Notes under the pieces: generated by a model | Database searches by the model: none | Told to the model about the DNA's origin: nothing | What the model saw: the letters and a program-made list of their open reading frames with translations, nothing else | Source of the DNA: Rhineura floridana | Lineage: Eukaryota; Chordata; Lepidosauria; Squamata; Rhineuridae | NCBI RefSeq assembly: GCF_030035675.1 | Contig: NC_084487.1 | Coordinates: 89,352,486-89,416,485, forward strand | Direction: 5' to 3' | DNA length: 64,000 bases | Made by a program: the position numbers and the translations under genes | Shown here: piece after piece, positions 46,859 to 60,300 of the stretch | Position numbering within the stretch: the stretch's first letter is position 1 | Layout of the letters: every line of letters begins with the position of its first letter

Positions 46859-47087
46859 CTGCAACACAATGTTGCAGTGTGGAGATGCCAGCAAGCCAAT
46901 CATGCTGCCTTCTGAGATACTACATTCAATTCCCTCTCCCCTACTCCCTGGTTTTCTATTCTCCTACTACCACCACAAGTGAACCAGCATGCTGTAGCCA
47001 CTAAGAATGCAGTCTTTATTGGGCTAATTTGGGTCCCACCACCCCACCCTGCACTTCTCCTGAGGTATTTCTCCTCTCCTAAAATTT

Positions 47088-47190
47088 GTTGTTGGACTCC
47101 ATCAGCCCCAGGCAGCATGGCCAATGGTCAGGAGTGATGGGAGTTGTAGTCTAGCAATATTTGGAGGACACCATGTTGGCCACCCCTTTT
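47088..47190. mobile_element. hAT-like palindromic MITE fragment
   Basis: Contains CATCAGCCCCAGGCAGCATG, then GGGAGTTGTAGTCTAGCAAT and the right end CATGTTGGCCACCCCTT. The left end is missing. Confidence 0.65.
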
Positions 47191-47194
47191 CTAA

Positions 47195-49875
47195 ACTATG
47201 CGTACTGCCCTTGTTTCAGAAGGAAGTTTGCAGTATTTTTAAAGACTGGGGAAAAACTACCCTAACAGATGGCTAGGTGCTGAACTGGCTTATAACCAAT
47301 GTTCTCTTGGAGAGATCCTAATAAAAACAAATGTAATCCTAAACCATTCCACCAGCTGAGCACTATGTGGAATCCTTTTTATGTTCAGGGAAGATAGCTG
47401 CTTTTTGTATATAAAATACAACAACAGTCTGCAGCTTGCAGATTAAACAGGAACATCCTCTGCTTATGGATCAAAGGATAAATGAACTTTACCATTTTTC
47501 AATGTGGTTGTGCATTGTTGTTCCATTTGACTGGCTCTGACTTGCCCATTTTTCACTAGTAAGGAATTCAAAAATATAACCTACAGGTCAAGTAAGGTTG
47601 TTAATTTCAACATTTTATCTTTTGACTCAACTGACTTGTAAATTTACAAATTTGGGATCAAATGCCAGAATATTTCTACTGGTTTTAATAGGTCTTCACC
47701 CAAGCAAGCCAGTGGCATGAAGCAAAACCCACAAACTATTTACAAAGTAAATTGTATTGGGATGCAAATCCAGCAGTCTGTCTTTAGGTGTGGTTATTCC
47801 TGGTCCTCTAGAGAGGAGATATTTAAGATAATAGTTGAGATCACAAGTTGTTATAATTGTGGAAAAGCCACAAATGGACACCTTCCACTGATACATTCAA
47901 TATGTTTTTCCGTGCAGTCCTGAACACATGCTTAAGATCATACAAAAAACAAACTCCTTTTTAGCATCTGAACAGGCCTTCTATGTTGACATGCTCAGAA
48001 TCAGTCTATTATGTCATTTTCTAGGGTTGAGGACAACTATTATTACTGCTAAATGTGTTACCAATGTACATTAGGGGAAATCTGATTGGGCCAGGTTCCC
48101 CATACTTCAGTGTGTGTGGCCACATCAGACCTCACAGCCCCCCTCCCAGTAACAGGAGCACATTATTTTTTTCAAAAAAATAGTAGACAACCATACCCCT
48201 GAAGCATCTGCTCATTTGAACAGAATAGGAGTAGAATTCACTCCTTTACATCCCAGAATGCTTCTGCCTGCCACAGAGAATGTACAGTGACAGCAAAGCC
48301 TAGAAAATATTTGTGCCATTGATTTTTATACTTGTTAACGACTTAGAAGCCTGTTTTGGCATTAATTATATATAAATTAATAAATAAAAAGGAGATACAA
48401 CCATACTGAATATTTTTCTCTGGAGATAATGGGGAATATTGGGCTTATCCACACCCGAGCATTACTTTGTACTAAAGATGCTGTTTTTACCTCTGTTTTC
48501 TGTTTGTACCATTTGCAGTGAATGCGCAATGCTAGCTGCATTACAGTCTTTTCAGTTCACACCATCAGTCCTTCCTCTATGAAGGATCAATTACACAGTT
48601 TCCTAATGACCACACCTTCTAATTTTACATTTCTGCTCCCTCTGATTGCTAGGGAACCAAGCATGCTCAGTTTATTTTACCAGCTGCAGTAGATTCCTTT
48701 TAAAAAACTGGGGGGGGGACTCTAAAAATGGTGGACAAAAAGGGGAGTGGAGAAAAAACACACCTCCCTCCGTTTATACCCCATGGGTCGAGGACCCAAA
48801 ATTAGTGTAAACACTCTAGATCAGGAGTTCTGAAACTCTGTCCCATACTGTACTTCATCCGAATTGCCAGTGGTCTTTGTGGGCAAATGAATTGATTTTA
48901 TTCTTGTTTTAGCAATTGTAATATGCAGTGTTAGATGATCTATGATTTTCAAATTTATTTGTATTGCTGCTATTATTTCTGCTTTGAGTTCTTATATACT
49001 GATATTTTTTCAACTTTCAACTACACAAAAGCTGCTTAAATGCCCAAGCAAGCTGAGATTGAAGGGCTAGTCTCCTAACGCATTGTCAGATAATCACCTG
49101 CCTTTAAATATGTTAAATCAGGTACCCAGCTTAGCACTTACAAAGAAACTAGCTGGCCAAGCTTATTTTGAGAAAGTACAAACCTTTGGTTGAGCAGTAT
49201 TACACCTTTGCACACAAGTTAGGGGGGAAAGATAAAAAATAACCACCTTCGCACTCTTTTTAGGTGGCTGCAAATAGGGGAGAAATAGGTGATGCCAGCT
49301 ATGTAGCAGCACACACAGTAAGCCACTGTGCTACCAACATGACATTAGTACTAACCCAATCCTCTGATATATTTTTTATTTTGAGTTGATACAACTGAAA
49401 GTACAAATCTTTGAACAGCATTATACCTTTGCACACAAGTTAAGGGGAAAAGAAAAAAAGGTACCATTCATCTGCCAGTGGGGCTGCTTGTTGCAGACTG
49501 TCAGTAGTCTGCCTCCTGTGGCTGTTTGCCAGTAGAATGGAGGAGAGCAGCCAGAAGTTGCTTGACAACCTACATGAAACAAAATGAAAGAAGGGGGGAT
49601 ATAGTGGATGTGGAAAGGGGTGTATGAAAAAGTAATGACCCACCTAAAAACATTGAAGCAAAGTGTCTGCTAGTGGAGCAGAGTAGAGACGTATTTTTCT
49701 CCACTTTTCATATTATTAGCAGATTGGGATAGTACATATTTACAGGGGGGAAACCGTGTGATAGCTTCTGTTTGCCGGTAATGTCATGTGAACAATGAGA
49801 ATTAAGAGGAGATGTGAGTAGCAGCAAACACACAGTAAACTACTGTGTAGATATAAGCCCATTGTTATGGAATCC
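47195..49875. other. Intergenic, nothing recognised
   Basis: AT-rich. No gene, RNA or well-bounded repeat. A duplicated phrase near 49195 and 49425 ('cctttgcacacaagttaggg' type, ~220 bp apart) suggests an old local duplication. Confidence 0.35.
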
Positions 49876-49879
49876 TGTT

Positions 49880-50330
49880 CATGAGGTGGAAATGAGAGGT
49901 AGGGCTCAGTGGAATCTGCATACTGATAACACTGCAGCCCAAACCCCAGTTGGTTTCCCCCAGTGGTTTCATGTAGATATTGAAAAGCATAGAAGCAGAA
50001 TAGAACCATGGTGCACACCAAAGGCCAAGGGGTGGAACAGAAGTCCCTCAGGACCAAAGACTGAGATTGGAGCACCATAAAATGCTGTCCTCAGACCTCA
50101 TTTAGCTAGGTGACCCAAAAGGACTCCATGGTCAATGGTATCCAAAAGCTGCTGAGAGGTCTAGGAGAAGCAACAGGGATGCATTCCCCTCCATCCGTTG
50201 CCCTGCATTAAATCATCCACCAGGATGACCAAGGCTGTTTCCATCCCATTCCATAACCAGGCAAAATGGATCCAAGTAATATCTATTATTGAAAACTGCC
50301 TGAACTGATTGAACCCAGCTACCATCAGTG
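49880..50330 (-). mobile_element. Old L2-clade LINE fragment
   Basis: Antisense L2 landmarks match 8545-8990 in order: 'cactgcagcccaaa', 'ttcatgtagatattgaaaa', 'accaaggctgtttccatccc' and 'atggatccaagtaat'. No open frame remains. Confidence 0.75.
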
Positions 50331-50699
50331 GCGACATGGGGGCGGGGGCAGGGGCAAGCTGGGCACAGAATGGGCAAAGCGCATTGAGGGTGGGACAACA
50401 ACCTTTGCCTTACATGTGACATTTATGGAAAGAACGGTAGATTTCTCATTAACTGAGTTCCTACTTACATTACAGCTGACACCCCTAAAAAAAATTTCTC
50501 GGAAGATAAAATTAACTTTGATGGAGGTAACGTCAAAGTAAGCATGCCTAGGATTTCAGCCTGATTTTCATTCCCCGGTTATGGTGATTCATTCCCAATT
50601 TGTAAGCGAAAAAGAAACGTTATTTTTCTTCAAGTTACCATGGGGGTCCAGCACTGGGGGGAGGGGTGCTTCCCCCCCCCCTTTAGCGCTGTGTATGGC

Positions 50700-51300
50700 T
50701 ACCTCTCCATTGGGAAACGAAGCCCTGAGAAAGGGCGCTTGGTAGCTGTCAAAACCTAAGAGCCTGGCTTCGCTGCTTCCTCAGAAGAGAGTGAGACGTT
50801 TGAGCATGCGCGGGAGCCAGGCGGGCACATCGGCGACTTTCCAGTCTCTGCCGCTGGTGCTGGTTTGCCCAGCCCAGCCCAGCCCAGCCTAGCCTTGCTG
50901 GTGGTTTACAGCAGCCGCCGCGGCGACAACGACAGCGGCGGCGGCGGAACTTGCCGTGGGCTTCTTCGGGGCGTGGTCTCGGACTTGCCTTCCCCACCCA
51001 GCAGCCCCCACGCGCAGCGTGATCCACCGGTACCAAAGGGGGGCCATCAGGAGCTGGGGAGGGGGAAGCTCCCGGGCCGCAGCCCAAGCCCAGGAAGAGC
51101 TACGGGACCCAGGCTGCCCAAGCGACTATGGGGCTGGAGAAGGAGAAAGCGGACACCAAGATCTTCATGGATGAAGACGGCTTCAACCGAAGTAGCAGCC
51201 CCGTCTTCTCCGACGCGGAGAACAGCTTGGAGAAAACCCCTGACAGGGATCCACACGGGATTAATACCCATCTGCAGGTGAGGGCGGCCTGACTCGGATC
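50700..51300 (+). promoter_or_regulatory. CAV2: CpG-rich promoter and first-exon region of CAV2
   Basis: CpG density rises sharply from about 50800, peaks around 50910-50960 (GCCGCCGCGGCGACAACGAC) and falls after 51300. This is a typical vertebrate CpG-island promoter. GAGCATGCGCGGG near 50802 resembles an NRF-1 half site, and GGGGCGTGG near 50967 resembles a KLF/Sp site. No TATA box is evident. The transcription start is likely within 50780-51000. Confidence 0.8.
51128..51277 (+). CDS. CAV2: CAV2 coding exon 1
   Basis: 150 nt, 50 codons, from MGLEKEKAD to INTHLQ, ending in phase 0 at CAG|GTGAGG. Human exon 1 also encodes 50 residues. The preceding GC-rich 5' UTR has no in-frame ATG that would extend a caveolin N-terminus. 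Confidence 0.97.
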
Positions 51301-54300
51301 CCTTCCCGGGCGGCCTCATCCACACATTACTACTGCCCCACCTGTTCCTGCAGCTGCTTTGCATTGCAGTGAGCGGGCTTTCTCCCTGGATCATTTACGG
51401 TTGATTCCATTTAAGGCGATTTCAGCGCGTTTTCCCCAACCCTGTTCCATCCTAAGAGTTACAAATCACTGTTCTTTTGGATTCTTTGATACTCTCTTTT
51501 CTTTCATGCTTGGTATTGGGAAGGGAGCGCATCTTGTTACGGTCACGCTCAGGTTTGTAGGCACTTCTGCCGATCAACTTAAAACGGATCGGAATTGCTT
51601 TGCAGGCTCTCCTGTGTGTGTGTTTAATAGAGCTGTAGATCCGTTTTACACCGAGGGGACATCTGAGTAGAAAGTTTGTGCCCGTTTGATTCAGCAGGAT
51701 TCTTTCAAATCAGTAACAAAAGCAGTGTTTTGTTGGTTGGTTGCCCCCTCCCCTTGCATAATTGTCCTCTTATATTTCAAAACAGAGGTTTATGTTGCTA
51801 ATGCTTGTTGTGTCTCATTCCAGCTGGGATTTGAGGATGTGATAGCAGAGCCTGCATCTACTCACTCTTTTGATAGAGTTTGGATCTGCAGCCATGCACT
51901 CTTTGAGATCAGCAAATACCTTATCTATAAGCTCCTGACGCTTTTCCTTGCGATCCCCCTTGCCCTGGTTGCAGGAATTCTCTTTGCTGTGCTCAGCTGC
52001 CTGCACATCTGGTAAGACATTGACTTCTGTCTACTGAAACCTGAATGTTATCCATACACCCTATAGAAATAATTCAGTGGACTCTGGGTTGGGAATTATG
52101 ATGAGCAATCTTTTACACTTGGATGAGTCCTGCGGTCACTAGCTCTTCAGCTGATAATTTTAGGTTGACCGAGTATTAATTATCATATTTTTGCTAGCAT
52201 TCTTGCAGCCCACTCCTATTTGTGTTTATTTGTCAGTAAGGCCTTCTGAATTCAGTGGGACTTACTGAAAGTAAGGGTGTAAACAACTGCAGTCCTGCTG
52301 TGCGAAGTGCTTTAAAGTCATTCTTTGCCGCACAACTGCAGTTGAGTTTACTCAGAAGTAAGGCCAGGTCCACACATCCATGCACATTGTTTGATTTTTC
52401 CACTTGATGACTGGCAGCTGAATGTGCAGACTTGCTCCGTTAAAAAGCATTGCTGTTGAGAGCATGTGATCTGTTCTATCCTTGAGGACCATTCACACAT
52501 ACAAATTGTTTCAGCGGCAGTCATCAAGTGATGAGCATGCATGTGTGAACTAGTCCTGTGTCCTGGTGAATTCCGTGAGCCTCTGCTTTCTACTATGCGT
52601 ACCTAATGTTTGCCTCACAATAGCCATATAAAGAAAGTCACTATTCTTCCCATTTTACAGCTGGGAATCTGAGGCAAAAGAGATAACTTGCCTGGAGCCA
52701 TCAGGTAAGGTTGATTCTGACATGGCCCTACCAGTCAGAGTGCTACAGTGTTTGTTGTGCATGTGAGGCCCAGTCCTGAAAATAGACACAAGTCTGAGGG
52801 GGTTTCTCTAGCAATATGCATGCTAAGACCATGCTGTCAAGCAGTAGCCGTTGGGGCTGCTTGTTAGTGACAGCAATGTGTTATTGAAAATGACTGTAAA
52901 TTACTCACCCAAACATGTACCTGCGTGTATGGGGGCTGTGTACCATGTATACAAAAAAGTGCACTTTTGCATGGTGTGCATTTGCGTGAATCTTTCCTAA
53001 AAGCATGCCAAAATGTCACCCTCATCAATACCTGAAGGGCCCAACAAAACAGGAGATGAAACAAGTAGTACTTCCTAAGAAGTGTTTCTCATCCTGGGTC
53101 AAGGGTTAGGAATCTTTTACAGCCCAAGGGTCACATTCCCTTCTGGACAGCCTTCTGAAGGCCACATGCCAGTGCTAGGTGGGGCCAGAGGCAAAAGGAG
53201 GTGGAGTAATGGCTATCAGTTTGACCTTTCTCCAACAGCTTCTACACACCCCCACACATCCCTCCTATATCCTTCATCCAGACAAGCAGGTGCAGTATCG
53301 GAGTTGTAGCCAAGTAAAGACACTCAAGGTGCAAAGCATGGCCAGTGAGGGGTGTGGCCTGGAGAGAGTTCAGAGGGCCACCTAGAGGGACCTGGAGGAC
53401 CACATTTGGCTTCCAGGCCAGAGGCTCCCCATTTCTGCCCTAGGTATTTGTTGTTCTAGATTTTTGAGTGGCTATCTCTGGTTTTGTGCCATGATTGCTG
53501 TGCTACTCATCTTGCCAGACCATTTTAGCGATCAGCATAAATTGTAGTATGTCAGGCAAGCTGATTTACCATGCCTGATACTGGCAAAAGCACCACAATC
53601 GCTAAAGAAAGCTGACAGCATCCTGTGTTTATGGCTGAGGTCTGTCCCATGGTGCCCTAGTTCTTCATTTAATTGTTTGTTCTTAGATTGTTTCTGCCTT
53701 TTTTTTTTGGTCTTTTTTGTATGTCTGTAAAACCAGATTATACTGAATCAAAGTGTTGGTCCATCTAGCTCAATATTATCTACCCTGATAGGCTGTACCT
53801 CTCCAGGGTTTCAGGCAGGCATCTTTCCCATCTTGTTCTACTTGACTCTCTAACTGAAGTAAAATGTGGAAGCTGCGGCCCACTGGCAGCACTCACCATA
53901 ATTTCACACAGCCCACAATAAGGGGGGGAGGGCAGATGGCAGAGATAGAGCTATACAATTCTGCATTCCTGCTGGCCTTGCATACTTTTGACCTTGGCTC
54001 CACACACCGTGGGTTGCATTCCCTGATTGGCTTTTCCCATGGGTCACCAGCCTTTCATAGGAAAATGTGTTCCCTGCCCTGCTTTAAACAGAGATGTCAG
54101 AAATGAAACTTGGGGCCTTCTGCATGCAGAGTTTGTGCTCTACTAGTGAGCTGCAGCCCCTCCTGCATATTGCGTTTCTACTTGTAAGCTCTTTGAAATT
54201 GATAATCGTATTGTATGTCTTCTGTCCCACTATCAAGAAAGGAATCAGTATATAATATTTAAACCTTGGTGTTTCATAAATGCATGTAGAAACGCTTGTT

Positions 54301-57300
54301 TACAGTAATCTGCATTTGACTGAGAGAATCCTGAGGCACAGGTTGTTCACGCATTGCAAGAGGAGATGGTTCAGGTCAGAGTTAACAACTATCAAAAACA
54401 AAAGCATGGGGCAAAATAGTGGAAAAGAATATCTATCACTTGTGCAAGCTAAATCAAGTACCAGTAAAAATATGTAATCTTGAGAGACACACCATGCCGC
54501 TGCTGGTGCCCTATCAGCTTGATAGTAGTGAAGATTCAATTGAAACAAAATATTTATAAAGCTTATACTCAAAACCTTACTCTGTTTCAAAAGGTTATAT
54601 CTCATCCAGCTAGCTATCATTGGGTACCCAACGATGTTTTGGTTGGAGAAGTTTGGTAGGGTAGAACATATTCCCTGTTCTGCCAGTTCCAGTTTGTCTC
54701 CCTCTCTCTCCTGAAAATGGGGGGGAGCCACTTGATGGCCAGTCAAACCCCACCCCTTTTTACTGTAAAACCTGGTGGGAGCAGCTTGAGTGTGTGTGTT
54801 TTTAATTCAGCTTCAAAGATTTTGCAACTGATGGGCAGATCAATCCCTTCCCCCTGCAGGTGTGGCTAACGGAAATGCTTTGATCTGGCTATTAGTGCGT
54901 TTACAGCCTTAATCACTTGAATGACTGTGTGAACATGGCTTTAATGAAATTGCAGTGCTTAACCCAACTTACATGCTGGAAAGTCCCAGAACCTCTGGAT
55001 GGTGTTTAATGTGAATGAAGATACGCTAACTAGGTCTACACCAGAATTGGGTAGCTCCTGCTATCCAATTCCCTTTTTATATACGTAGGAGGGTAGACTT
55101 TTCTTGGAATCTACCAATGAGCCAAAATAAAATTCCTGTTATTCAAACCCTTCTTTCTCAGTTGTGTTTGTAGCACATCAAAAGCTGTGTTTTTCTGGAA
55201 CTGGACACTTTAGCGGGAGCAGAAAGGGCAAGGCAAAACTGTCAGAGTACCCAGGGAAAAACAAAGAGCTGTTAAACAAGAAGTAAATATATAGAAAATA
55301 GCTTTTACTGTTTTTGAACTTCTGTATAAACCTTATTTTTATCTGGTTACTGTTTTTGAACTTCTGTATAAACCTTATTTTTATCTGGTCTAGCCTTCCT
55401 CAACCTGGTGCTCTCCAGATGATTTGGACTACTACTTCCATCAGGCCCAGCCAGCATTGGAGAAGGTTGATCTAGTACATAGGCTTATTTATTTTTTACA
55501 CTGATGTCCTGCCTTTCCTCAGGTTGCTCAAGGTGGCATACGTGGTCGTCCCCTTCCTGTTTTATCCTCACAACAACCCTGTGAGGTAGATTAGGCTGAA
55601 AGATTATGGCTGGTCCAAGGCCACCCAGTGAACTTTATGTCTGAGTGGAGATTTGAACCCCCATTCTCCCAGGTCCTAATTCAACATTCTAACCACTGCA
55701 CCAAATTTAAGATGCTGGGAGAGAAGAACAGGAACTCAGCTAAGGGCCTGGTGCCAAAAAGATGTTGATGTCAGGTAGGCCTCCCTAAGGAGGAAATTCC
55801 TCAAGTAGGGGAGCCATCACCAAGAAGGCTCTGTCTCTGTCTGTCTGTCTGTCTGTCTCTGTCTCTCTCTCTCTCTCTCTGGTTACCACCAGATGGTGTG
55901 AACACCTGGACAAAAGTTTCCAAAGCTGACTTCAATACACAGGCAGATGGGAATACATGGGAGTAGGCATTTTTGGGGTGCATTTGACATTGAGTTAACA
56001 TGTTTGAAATGCTAAACGAGAGAAAAAAGGCTTGCATCAGTTTATTATTTGTTTAATAGAAAGAGCAAATGTCACTTAACCTCTTTAACATCCTGATTTT
56101 CATCTTATGATGCCCCCAAACAGTGTGCTCTCATTTCAGCTATGCTTGTCCAGAAAAAAGGTGGAGTCTGGTGGATGGAAACATGGGGCCATTGTTCTGT
56201 TTTCCTGTGGAATCCCTTTGGTTTGGGAGCATGTAACTCTTGCTTGTTTTGAGGGCAGGGTAGTGAATTCCACTCAAACACTCCCAGTGTCCTTTGGGAA
56301 AGAGCCAAAGCAACTTCACTGTGCGGGATTGCTTGATCCCCTGGCCTCAGCCAGCTCCATACAAGGCAGTAATTCTAGCCACAATGTTTTGTTTCTTCAG
56401 CTTAAAAAGTTGAGAGCCTGTTATTAACCTGCCTCAGAATTGTGACTTTTGGGAGGAACAACTTTCTCTTGAGCAGAGAAGCATTTTGGAAGCCCTCTGT
56501 CAGGAAGCATTGCTGCAGTGCCAACAGAGAGGAATTGCTGCAGTGTTAGCATGCCAGACATCCGTATAAGAGCTTGACCTCGCATTCCTTCAGCACCCAG
56601 AACTCTCTGTGACTAGAGAAGCAGTTGCAGACCCACATCAGAGGGCAGGATGTTTTACCTCTCTGTGGTCAAAACTTTGCACACACGTGCAAATTGCTTA
56701 TTAGAGTGGAAACAGGGTTACAGATTTTTTTAATACATCAAAATAATGTGTGTGGGGGGGAAGTTCAATAGCATGCTTTTTTAAAATAAAAAAGTGTACT
56801 GTTACTATTTTAGCATTCTTTGAACCTTTCCCTCTGGCAGGCTTAGTTACAGTGGTAGCCATAGTTACTCTATCTGTTAGGTATGAATAACAATCTGAAC
56901 TGGTGCCAGTGCCAACCACCAGTTGAGTGAGCTGTTTGCAGGCTTGTTAAAGAAAGGTTGCCTCTCTACATTCCTCTGTTGCTTGAACAGATCTTTTTCT
57001 TTTCCTTTTGGCTGCAGCCTTAAGCTGAGAAAGAAGTGTCAAGAAATACGTTACATGTTCTGCGCAAGTATTTACATATGCTTTAAAATAGATCCTTGTG
57101 GCAAACGCTTGGCTGTGTGGATGTAATGTACTGATTCACTATCAATATCTCCAATGATGGATGCCAAATTCTGTAATTATAGAGATTGGATTCTGGCCTG
57201 CACTTTTAAAATGTAACCAGGCATTTCGCCACATACAACTCAGGACAATGTTGTGTTTTTATTCTTGGTTCTGGTGATTTCTTTAAAATTAGCACTGTAA

Positions 57301-60300
57301 GAAATTCATGGATTTACCCCTCCTTTTGAGTTACCCGTCAACCTCTTACATCTGTAGCAGGAATGAGGAATCTGTGGCCCTCCAGATGCTGCTGGACTCC
57401 ATCTCCCATAATCCCTGATCATTGGCATGCTGTTTGGGGCTGACAGGAGTTGGAATCTAGCAACATCCAACGGGCCCCTGATCTATAGCACTGCTTCTGT
57501 CACCTTGGAAAGGGTAACTCACAGAGTAATTGTAACAAGAGGCTAAGGAGGCACGGAACTGTGGATCTTCCATCGCATCTAAAGCCCTGCCACCTTCTGT
57601 GGGAGGTGATGGTGTTGCGTATGCATCTCTTTTTGATATGCCGGCTCTAGGCTATGTGGCCAAGCAGCCCAAGAATCAGGCCCCTTGAGGGATCTGTGAG
57701 GCTTAGGATGCAACAGACCCCAAGACTCCAGCATCCTACCCTGTAACCTCTTGTTTTGGGGCTTGGCAGTGCCTACCAGCTGTAGGAGAACTGTTGGCAG
57801 AAGCTTACCACTCGCCTGGGAAGAGGTGGTTCTCCATTGTGGCAGAACCCCCCTGTCACCAATGGCTTTCGTCTCTGTCAGCAAAGGCCAGTTGAAAGAG
57901 TACTATGTACCATCTTTCCCACCCTCCCAGCCATTGAAACTGGGTCTATGTGTGTCACATTACGTTCTTGGTTTTGCAATTAGCTACTTGCCTGGTTATC
58001 TGTAGCAAGAAGCAACTAGGCAAGGAATTTATGCAAAAGTTGAGAAATGATCACTTAGTGGAAAAAAGGGGGCACAAATGACTAATATAGATATGTTTAG
58101 GGGATAGGGTACTAAAATATTTGTGGTTTTATAATTTTTGTGACGTTATTTGCCAAAAGTGCAGTAGCATCACTCTCTATGCATAGCTTCTTATTCTAGA
58201 AGGTCTTTTTTGGAAGCAGTACAGGATTTATGTGCTGGACTTATTAGGATTGGGTCTTGAAATAACATGTGCTGCTTATCTGATTGTGTTTTACACCTGC
58301 AGTTCTGTATACGTGTGGTGCGAAAATGATGCTCAATACTGAGAATCATGGGAAGAAAAATGAATATTACTTAGAAAAATGTGCTTGCAAATACACCTAA
58401 ATATAGCTGTTGGGGGAGAGACATCCTAGAAACTATAATGACAGGATGCAGTGTTTCCCAGTTTAGAGAAATTACTTGGGTGACATGATTGACTTCAGTG
58501 GGAAGAGCTGTATAAAATCTTCTACAGCAGCCTTATGACTATGTATGGAATTCTCTGTTTAGTGTTACCAATGTCTCTTGTTTATTCATAGCATAGGATT
58601 TCAGCTGCTAAGAGTAGATCCTATAGATTGGTTTTTCTCATCTAGTGCATACAGGGATGGGTGTTTATAGAAATAATTTATAGCAATCACCTGGACTGTG
58701 ACTATGAGCTTGCAATAGCAAGAAGGTCTTTTTGACATCAGCAAAGCAATTTGATTCAATCAGAAAACAGAAGAGGTAAACATGAGCAAAATAAGACCAT
58801 GGGATATTCCAGATGCAGTTCCCAAATCACTTACAGTAAATAAATCACATTTATTCAGTGAGACTAAATTAAATGGAGTGGCTCAGTTGCTCTACTCTTA
58901 CAACATCTTCTACACTAGAAGCATCTGTGTGCCTTTGTGGGGGGGAATCCTCCTGATACATTGTCTTCTAAAAAGGATAAAGTTACGCTACAAGAGCCAG
59001 TGGTGTAGTGGTTAGAGTGTCAGACTAAGACCTGGGAAACCTGGATCGTAATCCTGACTCAGCTATGAAGCACACTGGGTGAACCCTAACCTACCTCACA
59101 GGGTTGTTGTGAGGATAAAATGAAGAGATGGAGATCCATGTATGCCACCTTGAATTCCTTGGAGGAAAGATGGGATAGAAATGTAATAAATACCAGCAAA
59201 TTAGGAAAGAAAATTGCACTTGGAATCATCATGTATAGGAAAGTCCATTGTGTTTTCCAAGTGTTGTATGTATACCCCAACTGCATAGTGGCAGTGGAAA
59301 TTTAGACAAGATTGAGAAACCAGCCTTTCCTAACCTTTGGGTCCCCAGCTGTTCCTGGACTACAGCTCCCATCAGCCCCAGCCAGCATGGCCAGTGGTCA
59401 GGAATTATAGGAACTGTGATCCAGCAACATCTGGGGATGCAAAGGTTGGGATAGGCTGTATTACGGGAAACAGTTTATTGTATTCTGTAGTGAGGGTGAA
59501 CACCACTTGGTGTTTCAGCAGAAGAAAGGAAAGGTTTTAAAAGGACAATTCTCTTTCAAATCTATCAGGGTTAGTTCACTAGCTGAGAGTGCAGGATAGA
59601 AGTATCAGTGTCATGTTGCCACTGAGATTGATGGAAGTTTGAGTCCAGCAACATGTGGAAGGCCACAGGTTCTTCACCCCTGCTTTAACTCCACCACAGT
59701 TTAATTCTGAGTCCATCCTGAAACAATTCAGGTGTTCTAACAAGAATGTCAGGAAAAGTGTTAGTCGGTTTAAGGTTTTCAGTGTATGAGCCACATAAAC
59801 TGGTGGGTTAACCAACTGTGTTAGTTGGGACACTCTAAACCACTGGCTGAACATGTAAAGGTACTGCATACTGAGTCAGACTATTGGTCTACCTAGCCCA
59901 GGACCACCAATGGTAGCATAGTCCTCCATATGTTGTTGACTGCAACTCCCATCAGCCCCAGCCAGCATGGCTAGCAGTCCAGGGTGATGAAAGTTATAGT
60001 CCAATGACAGTTAAAGGACACCACTTTGGTTACCCCTGCTCTATACCCATTACTGTCTGCTATGACTGGCAGCTCTCTGGGGCCTCCCCCTTCTTCTATT
60101 ACCCGACGACCTTTTAACTAGAGATGAGATGGAAAGAGTCAAACTTCTGCCTGTGATGCTTGCACTCTACTACTGAGCTGTGGCCCCCTTCCACAATGCT
60201 TAGCTTTGGAGCTAATTTGAAAGTTCTACACCACCTGGTAACAGTACATTCCTTGGATATATCCCAACACATTGAGCTGTTTCAAAACATAAAAGTGTAT

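Noticed and set aside
1-50000. Search for TES LIM-domain exons expected upstream of CAV2
   Set aside because: No Cys/His LIM pattern or TES-like translation seen; TES probably lies beyond the left edge.
49740-50078. 112-codon ORF on the - strand
   Set aside because: Partly an eroded L2 reverse-transcriptase remnant; the remainder is chance.
50749-51087. 112-codon ORF antisense to the CAV2 promoter
   Set aside because: Long stop-free frames are expected by chance in a CpG island; composition-driven.
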